Below, piece by piece: positions 47,289 through 57,031 of a stretch of DNA of 64,000 nucleotides (its first letter is position 1; every line of letters begins with the position of its first letter). Source of the DNA: Chloroflexota bacterium (GTDB lineage: Bacteria; Chloroflexota; UBA6077; CF-72); NCBI GenBank assembly GCA_019247515.1, contig JAFAOS010000398.1, positions 1-64,000 on the forward strand. Direction: 5' to 3'. Made by a program: the position numbers and the translations under genes. Under the pieces are notes generated by a model. The model saw only the letters and a program-made list of their open reading frames with translations, did not search any database and was not told where the DNA came from.

Positions 47289-48989
47289 GTGAGCCAGGGC
47301 CAAAAACGCGGACAACTCATCACTCGGCGGCGGGTGCTCGGGAGCATGGGGCTCAGTGTGGCCGTGGCGCTGCTGGCGGCTTGCCAGCCGGCGCCGGGCG
47401 CGCTGTCGACGAGCGCACCCGCCGCGGATCAGTCGACGGCGACGCAGCCGCCGTCCGCGGCGCAGGCCTCTGCGAACCAGCAGCCGTCCGCAACACAGTC
47501 GACCGCGACCCAGCAGCCCTCGGCGACCCAGGCCTCCGCCACCGAGCAGCCGCGCAGCGGCGGCACCTTGCGCCAGGGCAACCTGGGCGACCTGCCCACC
47601 CTCGACGGCAATTTCCTCAATGGCCAGAGCACCATTTACCCCGTCTGGGACCGCCTCGTCGAGCTCGACCCCCAGCTGAATCCCCAGGGCATCCTGGCGG
47701 AGAGCTGGGACGTCGACGACAAGTACACGCGGATTGCCCTCCACCTGCGCAAGGGCGTGCAGTGGCATACCGGCCGCGAGCTCACCGCCGACGACGTGGC
47801 GTGGAACATCCGCCGCGTGAGCAGCGATCCGAAAGTCGCCGGCGGCGGCTTCTACAACTGGATGTCGCAGACGCTCACGGGCGTGGACACCACCGACAAA
47901 TACACCGTCGTGCTGAACGCGGAGCGGTCCTGGCCGGCCGTTTTCGACACCCTCTCCCTGCTGAGCATCATCGACCCGGTCACCTTCCAGTCGACAGGTC
48001 CAACACAGCCCACCGGCACCGGGCCATTCACGTTCGCCGACTATGCGCAGGGCGATCACTTCACGCTGAAGAAGAATCCCAACTACTGGCAGTCCGGCAA
48101 ACCCTACCTGGACGGCATCGAGATCAAGCTCTTCAACGATCCACAGTCCATGATCACCCAGTTGGAGGCTGGTGCGATCGACCTGGTCCTGGCGCCCGCC
48201 ATTCGCGACGTCGCCCGCCTGTCGAAGGACCCGAACTTTGTGGTCACCTTCCACCAGTACAGCGGGGGCGCCAACCTGGTGTTCGTCCAGGCGAAGGACG
48301 GTGCGGGGCCGACGACCAACAAGCTGTTTCGTCAAGCGCTGAACGCCGCGATCGATCGCCAGCGCTGGACCGACACCGTGCTCCTCGGCTATGGCGCGCC
48401 CAAGACGTTGCCGCTGGCGCCGCCCAATCCCGGCTACGACGCCGCTCGCGACCAGGCGCTGTCTTTCGACCTCGACAAAGCCCGCTCACTCCTCCAGCAG
48501 TCGGGAGTCGGCACTCCGCCACTCGAGGTCATCTGGAACGCCACGGTGACCGATTACGCGACGGTGATGCAGATTTATCAGCAGGACCTGGCCAGGATCG
48601 GGCTCACGCTGACGTTGAAACCCACCGAACCGGTCGCCTTCGTCGATCAGACGTACAACTCGAAGTTTCCAAATCTGGCCACCAGCGCCACCCTGTACGG
48701 CAATCTGCGACCCGGCTTTTTCGCGGGCAACGTCTACTACAGCCCCTTCAACAACTGGAGCAGTTTTCGAAGTGACCGGTTGCTCCAGTTGACGGACGGT
48801 CTCCTGCACGAGACCGACGCCAGCAAGCAGAAGCAGATTTACGCGGACTGGCTCGACTACATTCAGGACGAGAGCTGGGCGATGCCCTGGTCCAACACTG
48901 CCCCGCGCTTCATCCAGTCGACGAAAGTGCACGGTGTACGCTGGAATCTGGCCGACTATATGCTGACCAACGACACGTGGCTGGGGTGA
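47289..48989 (+). CDS. Family 5 (Dpp/Opp-like) ABC substrate-binding protein with Arg-rich/lipoprotein signal
   Basis: RRRVLGSMGLSVAVALLAACQP; GDHFTLKKNPNYWQSGKPYLDGIEIKLFNDPQSMITQLEAGAIDL. Confidence 0.93.
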   Translation: MSQGQKRGQLITRRRVLGSMGLSVAVALLAACQPAPGALSTSAPAADQSTATQPPSAAQASANQQPSATQSTATQQPSATQASATEQPRSGGTLRQGNLGDLPTLDGNFLNGQSTIYPVWDRLVELDPQLNPQGILAESWDVDDKYTRIALHLRKGVQWHTGRELTADDVAWNIRRVSSDPKVAGGGFYNWMSQTLTGVDTTDKYTVVLNAERSWPAVFDTLSLLSIIDPVTFQSTGPTQPTGTGPFTFADYAQGDHFTLKKNPNYWQSGKPYLDGIEIKLFNDPQSMITQLEAGAIDLVLAPAIRDVARLSKDPNFVVTFHQYSGGANLVFVQAKDGAGPTTNKLFRQALNAAIDRQRWTDTVLLGYGAPKTLPLAPPNPGYDAARDQALSFDLDKARSLLQQSGVGTPPLEVIWNATVTDYATVMQIYQQDLARIGLTLTLKPTEPVAFVDQTYNSKFPNLATSATLYGNLRPGFFAGNVYYSPFNNWSSFRSDRLLQLTDGLLHETDASKQKQIYADWLDYIQDESWAMPWSNTAPRFIQSTKVHGVRWNLADYMLTNDTWLG

Positions 48990-49996
48990 GAATCGTCGAC
49001 GCGTTCCCGCACATCATTCCGGCGGACTGCCTGGAGCGCTTCTGCACGGTCGCCAGCGGCCCGGCGCTCGACTTCCTGCGCGGACTTCGCGGCCGCGGCC
49101 ACCTGGCGCCGATGTGGGACCTCGACGCTCGGTTCCGGTCGATGGACGCCGTGGATGGCTACGTGCAGGTGCTGACGCTGTGCTTGCCGCCAATCGAGCA
49201 GATGGCGCGCGGCGCGCCGGGGGTCGACCTCGCGCGCATGGCCAACGACCGCATGGCCGAGCTCGTGGAGCGTCACCCGGATCGCTTCGTGGGTTTCGCC
49301 GCGTCCCTGCCGCTCGACGACGCCGACGCGGCTCTCCGCGAGCTCGACCGCGCCGTGCAGGAGCTGGGAGCGCTCGGTGCGCAGGTCTTTACCAACTCCA
49401 ACGGCGCGGCCATGGACCACCCGAGGTATGAGCCGCTCTGGGCCCGCCTGGATGAGCTCGACCGCACGGTCTGGGTGCACGGCGCGCGACAGTCGACCAC
49501 GCCGGATTATGTCGACGAGGACCGATCGCGCTACGGCCTGTGGGCGGCGCTCGGTTGGCCATACGAGATGGGCATGTTCGCGGCGAGGATGGTTGCCTCC
49601 GGAGTTCTGGAGCGTCACCCGCGACTGCCGTTCCTGCTTCACCACAGTGGCGGCATGCTCGCGACATTCAGCCGACGCGTGAATGGCTCATGGCTGGAGC
49701 TCCAGGCAAAGTCCACCGAAGACGAGAGCGCGTACGCGCAACTCCAGCGGCCCCCCGCCGAGTATTTCTTCCGCTTCTGTGCGGACACGTCGGGCCAGAG
49801 TCCGGTCGCGGTCCGCGCGGCGCTGGAGTTCCTCGGACCCGAACACGTATTGCTGGGCAGTGACGCTCCGTTCAGCACACCGGTGGATCATGTGGCGATG
49901 CTCGCACGCTTGCAGTTGCCAGCGGAGCAGCACGCGCTGCTGGTGGGCGGCAACGCGGAACGTGTGCTGCATTTGAAGAAAGGAGCCGCCGCTTGA
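48986..49996 (+). CDS. Amidohydrolase, ACMSD-like
   Basis: RIVDAFPHIIPADCLERF; VWVHGARQST; PRLPFLLHHSGGMLATF; EHVLLGSDAPF; GTGA overlap with the SBP stop. Confidence 0.85.
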   Translation: MRIVDAFPHIIPADCLERFCTVASGPALDFLRGLRGRGHLAPMWDLDARFRSMDAVDGYVQVLTLCLPPIEQMARGAPGVDLARMANDRMAELVERHPDRFVGFAASLPLDDADAALRELDRAVQELGALGAQVFTNSNGAAMDHPRYEPLWARLDELDRTVWVHGARQSTTPDYVDEDRSRYGLWAALGWPYEMGMFAARMVASGVLERHPRLPFLLHHSGGMLATFSRRVNGSWLELQAKSTEDESAYAQLQRPPAEYFFRFCADTSGQSPVAVRAALEFLGPEHVLLGSDAPFSTPVDHVAMLARLQLPAEQHALLVGGNAERVLHLKKGAAA

Positions 49997-50949
49997 CACG
50001 CGTCGACGTCCACGCCCACTACTACCCGCCCGCGCTGTATGAGCTGCTGGAACGCCTCACCGGCCAGTCTCAGCGGCGCATGCCCACGACGATGCCGGGC
50101 TTCGCTCGCCACGTGCCGATCGAGGGGCAACTGGAGTTGATGGACGGCGCCGGCATCGACGCGATGGTGATGTCGCTCGGTAACACTCCACCCTACTATC
50201 CGGCTGGCGATGTTGCCGCGGATGCCGCGTGCGGTGGCAATGACCTGTACGTCGACCTGCACACCCGCTTTCCCCAACGCTTCTACGCGTTCATTGGCCT
50301 GCCGCTGCCGCACGTGGACGCCGCGCTGGAGGAGCTCGAACGTGGCTTGCAGCTACCGGGTGTCGTGGGCGTCGGCCTGGGCTGCTCGGTGCTGGGCCAG
50401 CCGCTGGACGACCCGACGTTCGATCCGCTGTTCGCGGAGCTCAATCGTCGGCGGACGGTGGTGTTCATCCATCCGGTTGGTGCTGGTGGTGGACCAAACA
50501 GCCAGGACTTCAGCCTGACGTGGATGCTCGCCTCGCGATTCGAGGACACCATCGCCATGGCGCGACTGATCCTCTCGGGATTGACACTCCGCTATCCGGA
50601 CATTCGCTTCGTCATCCCGCACCTGGGCGGGACGATGTCGCTGTTCCTGCAACGCATCGACAACGTGGCCGAGCGCAACGGCTGGCGCGAGCAGCACAGC
50701 TCCGATTTGATGCCCAGCGACCTGGCGCGCCGCTTCTGGTTCGACACCGTCAACGAGCAGCACACCGCGCTGCGCTGCGCGTGCGAGACCTTCGGCGTCG
50801 ACCGCGTCATGCTGGGCACGGACTGGCCGATGCTCGCGCCGGAGATGCTGAAGCACTTTGTGGATTACGTTCCCGAAGCACTGCCCGCCGAGGACGCGCG
50901 GCGGGTGCTGGACGTCAACGCCGCGCGGCTGCTCGGTCTCTCCAACTGA
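49993..50949 (+). CDS. Amidohydrolase, ACMSD-like
   Basis: RVDVHAHYYPPALYELL; VFIHPVGAGG; IRFVIPHLGGTMSLF; RVMLGTDWPML; TTG start overlapping the previous stop. Confidence 0.92.
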   Translation: MTRVDVHAHYYPPALYELLERLTGQSQRRMPTTMPGFARHVPIEGQLELMDGAGIDAMVMSLGNTPPYYPAGDVAADAACGGNDLYVDLHTRFPQRFYAFIGLPLPHVDAALEELERGLQLPGVVGVGLGCSVLGQPLDDPTFDPLFAELNRRRTVVFIHPVGAGGGPNSQDFSLTWMLASRFEDTIAMARLILSGLTLRYPDIRFVIPHLGGTMSLFLQRIDNVAERNGWREQHSSDLMPSDLARRFWFDTVNEQHTALRCACETFGVDRVMLGTDWPMLAPEMLKHFVDYVPEALPAEDARRVLDVNAARLLGLSN

Positions 50950-50958
50950 CGACAGTAG

Positions 50959-50993
50959 CCCTCACCCCTGCCCTCTCCCAGAGGGAGAGGGAG
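50959..50993 (-). repeat. REP-like palindromic element, unit 6 (between convergent genes)
   Basis: ccctcacccctgccctctcccagagggagagggag. Confidence 0.8.
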
Positions 50994-51004
50994 AATGCAG
51001 GGTC

Positions 51005-51844
51005 TCAGCGTGATCCGGCCGAGCGCCACACGTCGGCGTACGGCTCCATGACCCGCGGCTGACGGGCGGGATCGGTGATCTGCTCGACCTCCGCCGTATA
51101 TTCGACCGTGTTGCCCTCCGGGTCCTTGTAGTACGAAAACAGATTGTTGCCAAACAGGTGGCGGCCTGGCCCCCACGCGCGCGGGATGCCGCGTTCCCCC
51201 GCGTAGAAGACGGCCTTGATCCAGTCCTCCCAATCGCGTAGCTCGAACGCCGCGTGATGAAAGGACGGCACACCTTCGCGTGATTGGCCGAAGGCGATCG
51301 AATGATGATTGGCGTTGCACGCCCAGAAGCTCAGCCCGCCGATGAAGCGGTCGGTAAGGTTGAACCCGAGCGCGTCCTGGTAAAACGCTTCGCTGGCATT
51401 CTGGTCGCGCACGTTGAGCACCACGTGATTCAGCGCTTGCGGTTTGATCTCTTCGCGCTTGAACGGATCGGTGATGGACTCGACTCCGGCGACCAGCTCG
51501 ATCACAAAACCGTCGGGGTCCTTCAATCGCAGGGCGCGCTTGACGCCAGGCTCGAGATCGGCGGTCGGGGGCGTCACGATTTCGACGCCGCGCGCGAGCA
51601 GGTCCTCGTACGCGCGATCCACGTCGTCCTCCGACGGGACCTGCAACGCGACGTGGTGGAGGCCGGCGGCATCACCTTCGTTGAGCGTCAGGACGTGATG
51701 GTCGGGCCCCTCGGCCCGGAAATACATCTCGCGGTTGAACTCGTCGACACGCTCGAGACCCCAGCGGTCGTTGTAAAACTCGGCCTGCGCACTCAGGCTC
51801 TTCGCCTGCAGGCCAACGTGTGCGAGCCTGGTCACCTGCACCAT
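51005..51844 (-). CDS. Two-domain VOC extradiol (catechol 2,3-) dioxygenase-like protein
   Basis: RLAHVGLQAKSLSAQAEFYNDRWGL; LHHVALQVPSEDDVDRAYEDLLARGVEI; ALNHVVLNVRDQNASEAFYQDALGF; FHHAAFELRDWEDWIKA; YYKDPEGNTVEY. Confidence 0.9.
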   Translation of the reverse strand: MVQVTRLAHVGLQAKSLSAQAEFYNDRWGLERVDEFNREMYFRAEGPDHHVLTLNEGDAAGLHHVALQVPSEDDVDRAYEDLLARGVEIVTPPTADLEPGVKRALRLKDPDGFVIELVAGVESITDPFKREEIKPQALNHVVLNVRDQNASEAFYQDALGFNLTDRFIGGLSFWACNANHHSIAFGQSREGVPSFHHAAFELRDWEDWIKAVFYAGERGIPRAWGPGRHLFGNNLFSYYKDPEGNTVEYTAEVEQITDPARQPRVMEPYADVWRSAGSR

Positions 51845-51874
51845 GTGGATCGATACTCCTCTGGGCTCATAATG

Positions 51875-51920
51875 TATGCCACGCTCAGGCCTATTTGCCT
51901 GATAGATGGTGGCATAAGGA
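51875..51920. promoter_or_regulatory. Nested inverted repeat in divergent promoter region; candidate operator
   Basis: TATGCCAC (51875-51882)...GTGGCATA (51909-51916), with CAGGC/GCCTG nested at 51886-51890/51897-51901. Confidence 0.45.
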
Positions 51921-51987
51921 GTTGGAATGCTCCGCCGCCGCGTTGGGCGCGTTAGGCTGCATACAGCATCCGCACAGGAGACGGTCC

Positions 51988-53154
51988 GTGCCAGCCACAA
52001 GTACGCCAACCATTCAGGACATGGTGCAGCGGGCGCAGGCGTTGCTGCCCAGGCTGCGCGAGCGCGCCGCGGCCACCGAGGCCCTGGGACACCTGCCGCC
52101 CGAGACCGTCGCCGACTTCCGCGACGGCGGCTTTTTCCGCGTGCTGCAACCGCGGCGGTTCGGTGGCATGGAGCTGGACTACGGCCGCCTGCAGCTGGAG
52201 CTGTGCAGCACGCTTGGCCAGGCGTGCGGCTCGGCCGCGTGGGTGCAGATGGTGGTGGCCTGTCACGCCTGGTGTCTGGCCATGTTTCCAGATGCCGCTC
52301 AGCAAGCAGTCTGGGGCGAAGACCCCGAGACGCTCGTCGGCACCGCGTTCGGGTTCAGCACGGGCAGAGGCCGCCCGGTCGAAGGCGGCTACTGGCTGGA
52401 AGGCGACTGGGTTTTTTCCAGCGGCAGCGACCTGTGCCAGTGGATCATCCTGGGCACGCTCGTCGAGCAGCCGGGTCCACCCAATATGGTCTGGTCGTTG
52501 CTGCCGCGGACCGACTGGGAGATCCTGGACACCTGGCACTCGGCCGGATTGAAGGGCACCGCGAGCAACGACATCCGCGTCAAGGGCGCGTTCGTGCCGT
52601 ACGAGTTCACGCTCGATCGTCCGTTTGGTCCGCGCACCGAGCCGACGCCGGGCAGTCGCGTGAACACCAACCCCATGTACGCGCTGCCGTTGAACGGCTT
52701 CTTTCCTTTCAACGTGACGACGGAGGCGCTGGGCATCGCGCGCGGCGCCGTCGATGCCTTTGCCGGCCAGCTTGCCGGGCGCGGCGATCGGCCCAACCTG
52801 GTGGGTCGTCAGTTGCGTATGGCGGAATCAGCCGCCGAGGTGGACGCGGCCGAAGCACTGATCCGCGCGGACGTCGAGGTGATCGACCGCATCCTGCACG
52901 ACGGCGTCCCCGTCGAGCCCGTCTTCCAGGCCAAACTGGCGCGCGACCTGAGCTTCATGGTCAACCTGTGCGCCCGAGCGGTCGACCGCTTGACGACCGC
53001 GGTTGGCGCGCACGGCATGGCCGACGCCAACGTGGTGCACCGCGCCTCGCGCGACCTGCACGCGATCGGCAACCACGGCGTCAACAACTGGGAGCACCAG
53101 GCGCTGAACTACACGCGCGCGCGAACAGGCCTGCCGCCGATCGAGATGTTCTGA
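51988..53154 (+). CDS. Acyl-CoA dehydrogenase-fold flavin-dependent monooxygenase/hydroxylase-like
   Basis: FFRVLQPRRFGGMELDYGRLQLELCSTLGQACGSAAWVQMVVACHAW; GGYWLEGDWVFSSGSDLCQWIILG; GTG start. Confidence 0.9.
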   Translation: MPATSTPTIQDMVQRAQALLPRLRERAAATEALGHLPPETVADFRDGGFFRVLQPRRFGGMELDYGRLQLELCSTLGQACGSAAWVQMVVACHAWCLAMFPDAAQQAVWGEDPETLVGTAFGFSTGRGRPVEGGYWLEGDWVFSSGSDLCQWIILGTLVEQPGPPNMVWSLLPRTDWEILDTWHSAGLKGTASNDIRVKGAFVPYEFTLDRPFGPRTEPTPGSRVNTNPMYALPLNGFFPFNVTTEALGIARGAVDAFAGQLAGRGDRPNLVGRQLRMAESAAEVDAAEALIRADVEVIDRILHDGVPVEPVFQAKLARDLSFMVNLCARAVDRLTTAVGAHGMADANVVHRASRDLHAIGNHGVNNWEHQALNYTRARTGLPPIEMF

Positions 53155-53165
53155 GCTGCTGCTGC

Positions 53166-54104
53166 TTACGCGAGGCAGCGCAGCGGCTGGCCGCCGTTGT
53201 ATGCCACCATGTCCAGCAACGCCGCGGGGGTGTTGATGGCCGCGCCTGGCTCGGCGCCGTCGAGCTCCGCGTAGGCGCGGTGCAGGTTGCCGACGATGCG
53301 CTCGGGGTCGGTCAGGTTGGCGAATGGACCGAGGTCCGTCTGGCGCGCCAGCTCGAGCGGGCTCAGGCCGGCGGCTTTGCCGCGAGCGGCCGTGTCCTGG
53401 ACGAAGTGGAGGTAGCTTTCCACTGGATCGATGGCGGCCGGCGTGCTGACCGGACCATGCCCAGGCACCAGCGTCTGCGCGCCGAACGAACGCAGCCACT
53501 CGAGCGCGCGCAGTGAGCCCTGCACCGAGCCCATCGGCACAAACGGCGTGCCGCCGACGAACAGCAGGTCGCCGGTGAACAGCACGGAGCGGTCCGGAAT
53601 CCAGGCCACCACGTCATTGGTGGTGTGCGCTGGCGTCGGCGCGGCGTGCAGCTCCACCCGCAAGTCGTCCACCCACACGCTGAGGCGGTCTTCGAACGTG
53701 ACGAACGGCGGCTCGGGATGCAGCTCGCCCCAGTCGACGTGCGTCCAGAGGCCAGCTGGCGGCGGCAGCGGTGTCGCGAGGATCTCTTCCCGACAGCGCG
53801 GGTGGCCGATGATCGTCGCCGCCGGCAACAGGCAGTTGCCATGCGTGCGGTCGCCGTGGTGATGCGTGTTGACCAGCGTGCGCACCGGCTGAGACGTTAC
53901 GCGCGCGATCGCCTCCAGATACGCGCGGGTCCGCCGCTCGGTGGAGGTGGTGTCGATGGAGACCACGCCGCGACGTCCGACCAGAAATCCGGTGTTGTTG
54001 AGAAACCAGCTCCCATCGGGCTGAATGTAGGCGAAAATCCCTGCCGACACTTCCTCCACGCGTGGCGGTCTCAGCTCGAGGTGTTCGGCGTGCGAGGTGC
54101 TCAT
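53166..54104 (-). CDS. MBL-fold metallo-hydrolase
   Basis: TLVNTHHHGDRTHGNCLLP (HxHxDH-type); APTPAHTTNDVVAWIPDRSVLFTGDLLF; LVPGHGPV. Confidence 0.92.
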   Translation of the reverse strand: MSTSHAEHLELRPPRVEEVSAGIFAYIQPDGSWFLNNTGFLVGRRGVVSIDTTSTERRTRAYLEAIARVTSQPVRTLVNTHHHGDRTHGNCLLPAATIIGHPRCREEILATPLPPPAGLWTHVDWGELHPEPPFVTFEDRLSVWVDDLRVELHAAPTPAHTTNDVVAWIPDRSVLFTGDLLFVGGTPFVPMGSVQGSLRALEWLRSFGAQTLVPGHGPVSTPAAIDPVESYLHFVQDTAARGKAAGLSPLELARQTDLGPFANLTDPERIVGNLHRAYAELDGAEPGAAINTPAALLDMVAYNGGQPLRCLA

Positions 54105-55129
54105 GGCTTCAGCAGCCCGTCCATGCCGTTCCGCACGTAGTCGACCGCGTGCTCGCCCGCGACGATCTGGTGTTCGAGTGTGCCAATGCCGGCGACCTCG
54201 AACGTGACCCGCTGTCCGACTTGCGGCCAGCGGTGGAGGTCGACCGAGCAGCTATAGCTCACCGTGCCGGTCCCGAGCACGTCGCCGGGCTGCAACGTCT
54301 CGTTGTCGGAGACGTACGCGACCAGGTGGTGCGCAAGAAAGCTGCGCGGCGCCGACGTATTGCCTTCGAACCACACCTCGCCGTCAACGCAGATACGCAC
54401 GTCAAGGTTCGCCTCGTCGATCTCGTCGGCGGTGACCATGCACGGGCCGAGCACCGTGGCCCAGTCCTTCATCTTGCCCGGGCCAAGGAATTCCGACTCG
54501 AACAGATACGGATCGCGCGCGCTGCAGTCGATCAGGATCGTGTAACCGGCGATCGCCTGTCTGGCCGCGTCGAGTGACAGGTTGCGTCCGCCGCGGCCGA
54601 CGACGATCCCGATTTCCAGCTCGAGGTCCAGCTTGTCGGAGTAGTACGGAAACGGAATGGCGTCCTCGGGACCGATGATCGAATCCGGATTGCCTTTGTA
54701 GTACGGCGGTCGGCGGTACCAGCTGTCGCGCTTTGGCGGTGCGCCGCCTTCGCGCCGTGTCATGTGCTCCGCGAAAATCGAAAAGTCGCGCAGTGAAGTG
54801 GGGCGCGGGAGCGGCGCCAGCAGCCGGACCTCGTGGCGGCCAAAACTCAGCCGCGCATCATCCAGACCTCGCGCGTCGTCCGCGCGGCTTCGCGTGAACT
54901 GGAGCGCCGCTTCTGCGGCCTCGCGTGACCGGTGCTGGCCGCGCAGCCAGCCGATCAGGTCCGGCGGAGTGCGGAGTTGGGCAAGCTCCCGCGGCGTTGG
55001 CTCGTCGGTCTGCTCCGCGAGATGCGTCGCGTACGCGGTAGTCAGATCGACGATGCGCTCGCCGACGAGCGCGCCGAGACGGCGCTGGCTGCCGGTTGGT
55101 CCACTGACGGCGAATGTGACGAGTTTCAT
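54101..55129 (-). CDS. Fumarylacetoacetate hydrolase-family protein
   Basis: PFPYYSDKLDLELEIGIVVGRGGRNLSLDAARQAIAGYTILIDCSARD; LQPGDVLGTGTVSYSCSVDLHRWPQVGQRVTFEVAGIGTLEHQIV. Confidence 0.93.
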   Translation of the reverse strand: MKLVTFAVSGPTGSQRRLGALVGERIVDLTTAYATHLAEQTDEPTPRELAQLRTPPDLIGWLRGQHRSREAAEAALQFTRSRADDARGLDDARLSFGRHEVRLLAPLPRPTSLRDFSIFAEHMTRREGGAPPKRDSWYRRPPYYKGNPDSIIGPEDAIPFPYYSDKLDLELEIGIVVGRGGRNLSLDAARQAIAGYTILIDCSARDPYLFESEFLGPGKMKDWATVLGPCMVTADEIDEANLDVRICVDGEVWFEGNTSAPRSFLAHHLVAYVSDNETLQPGDVLGTGTVSYSCSVDLHRWPQVGQRVTFEVAGIGTLEHQIVAGEHAVDYVRNGMDGLLKP

Positions 55130-55138
55130 GTGGTTCTT

Positions 55139-56065
55139 TCACCTCATGCGGCGGGGATCAAGGGCATCGCGCAACGCGTCAGAGACGAAATTCAACGCGA
55201 CCAGCAGGACGGTGAGCGCCAGTCCTGGCCACAAGCCGTACCACGGCGCCTCGCGCAGGTACGTGCGGCTGTCGTTGAGCATCGACCCCCAGCTCGGGTC
55301 GGGTGGCTGGGTGCCAAGTCCCAGGAACGACAGCGAGGCTTCGGCCAGGATGGCGAAGCCCATCGCCAGCGACAGTTGCACCAGCAGCGGCGGCAGCGTG
55401 TTGGGCAGCACGTGACGGACCATAATGCGCCGGTCGCCAGCGCCGATGCACAGCGCCGCGAATACGTACTCGCGCTCGCGCTCCGAGAGGACACTCGAGC
55501 GCATCAGCCGCGCGAAGAATGGCATGCTGCCCAGCGCTAGCGCATAGGCAACATTGATCGAGCTCGGCCCGAGGATCGAGATCACGGCGATGCCAATGAT
55601 GATGCCCGGGAACGCCAGCAGCGCGTCATAACAGCGCATGATGACGCTGTCGACCCAGCCGCCCTGGTAGCCGCTGAGCAGTCCAGTCGCCACGCCAACG
55701 CCCGCTCCGATAGCCGTGGCAATGACGCCGACGACGAACGACACCCGCGCGCCGTACACCACGCGGCTGAACAGGTCGCGACCAAGCTCGTCGGTTCCAA
55801 ACCAGAAGTCACCGCTGGGCGGCTGCAGCACGTTCAGCGGGTGCTGCTCGTAGGGCGAGTACGGCGCCACGAGCGGCGCGCAGATCGCCAGGCCGAGCAG
55901 CACCACCACCACGACGCTGCCGACGAGCCCGGTCGGACTGCGCAGCACGAGGACCGTCGCCTGCACGGTGAGCGGCTGGCGGCGCAGCCACTGGTTGGCG
56001 GAGCGGCCGCGCGCTGCCTTCGGCAGCGTGACGCGCGCAGGCAGCGACTGAGCCGGCGTGCTCAT
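55139..56065 (-). CDS. ABC permease, DppC-like
   Basis: PSGDFWFGTDELGRDLFSRVVYGARVSFVVGVIATAIGAGVGVATGLLSGYQGG...EREYVFAALCIGAGDRRIMVRHVLPN. Confidence 0.95.
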   Translation of the reverse strand: MSTPAQSLPARVTLPKAARGRSANQWLRRQPLTVQATVLVLRSPTGLVGSVVVVVLLGLAICAPLVAPYSPYEQHPLNVLQPPSGDFWFGTDELGRDLFSRVVYGARVSFVVGVIATAIGAGVGVATGLLSGYQGGWVDSVIMRCYDALLAFPGIIIGIAVISILGPSSINVAYALALGSMPFFARLMRSSVLSEREREYVFAALCIGAGDRRIMVRHVLPNTLPPLLVQLSLAMGFAILAEASLSFLGLGTQPPDPSWGSMLNDSRTYLREAPWYGLWPGLALTVLLVALNFVSDALRDALDPRRMR

Positions 56066-57021
56066 CGCGCGCGCCGCCCCGTGAGACGAATGCGGGGATC
56101 GATCACCCCGTACAGCACGTCGGTCAGCAGGTTGATGACGATGAACGTCACCACCAGCAGCAGCAGCGTGGCCTGCACGACGGCGTAATCACGCCTGCTG
56201 ATCGCGTCGCGAATGAGCTGGCCGAGTCCCGGCCAGGCAAACACCGACTCGATCACCACCGCGCCGCCCAACAGCCGACCAAAGTTGAGCCCGAGCAGGG
56301 TCACGACCGGCACCAGCGCATTGCGCAGCGCGTGACCCAGCACCACCCCGTGCTGCGCCACGCCTTTGGCTCGTGCGGTCCGAACGTAGTCGTCGCCCAG
56401 CACCTCCAGCATGGACGCCCTGACGAGCCGCGAAACGGCCGCCACACCCGGCAGCGCCAGCGTGACCGCCGGCAGCACCAGGAACTTCAACTCCTGAAGC
56501 GGGTCGCTCACCGGATCACCGCGGCCGCCTGGCGGCAGCCAGCCCAGGGCCAGCGAGAACAGCATGATGGCCAGGATGCCGAGCCAGAAGCTCGGCACCG
56601 CGACGGCAATCCCGTTGAAGCTCGAGATCAGCCAGTCGATCGGCTGGTCGCGTCGCACGGCCGCGATGACCCCGGTGGGTATCGACGCGAGAACCGTCAA
56701 CACCATCGCCGCAATGGCCAGCTCGAGGGTGGCGGGCGCTCGCTGGGCGATCAGTTGCGCGACGGGCGTGTGCGTGAAGAACGAGACGCCGAAGTCGGCG
56801 TGGACCGCGTTGTTGAGCCAGATCGCGTACTGCAGGGGCAGGGGCCTGTCCAGCCCGTTGGCCTGCCGGATCGCCGCCAGTGTCTCGGGCGAGGCGTCCT
56901 GGCCCGCCAGCAGCAGCGCCGGATCGCCAGGAATCAGGCGGATCCCGAGAAAGATCGCGAGTGTGGCAAGCAGGATGACGGGCAGCGCTTCGACGCAGCG
57001 ACGGATCAGAAACGCCGCCAT
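56062..57021 (-). CDS. ABC permease, DppB-like
   Basis: IPGDPALLLAGQDASPETLAAIRQANGLDRPLPLQYAIWLNNAVHADFGVSF; DDYVRTARAKGVAQHGVVLGHALRNALVPVVTLLG. Confidence 0.95.
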   Translation of the reverse strand: MAAFLIRRCVEALPVILLATLAIFLGIRLIPGDPALLLAGQDASPETLAAIRQANGLDRPLPLQYAIWLNNAVHADFGVSFFTHTPVAQLIAQRAPATLELAIAAMVLTVLASIPTGVIAAVRRDQPIDWLISSFNGIAVAVPSFWLGILAIMLFSLALGWLPPGGRGDPVSDPLQELKFLVLPAVTLALPGVAAVSRLVRASMLEVLGDDYVRTARAKGVAQHGVVLGHALRNALVPVVTLLGLNFGRLLGGAVVIESVFAWPGLGQLIRDAISRRDYAVVQATLLLLVVTFIVINLLTDVLYGVIDPRIRLTGRRAR

Positions 57022-57031
57022 CGTGCCTGTT

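Noticed and set aside
47395-47560. QPSATQ-type repeats after the lipobox of the 47289 SBP
   Set aside because: Typical low-complexity linker of a surface lipoprotein, not a distinct repeat element.
53200-53210. Third copy of TATGCCACCAT
   Set aside because: Lies in the MBL-hydrolase coding region (encodes MVAYN), so not counted as an operator; kept as a caveat to the motif finding.
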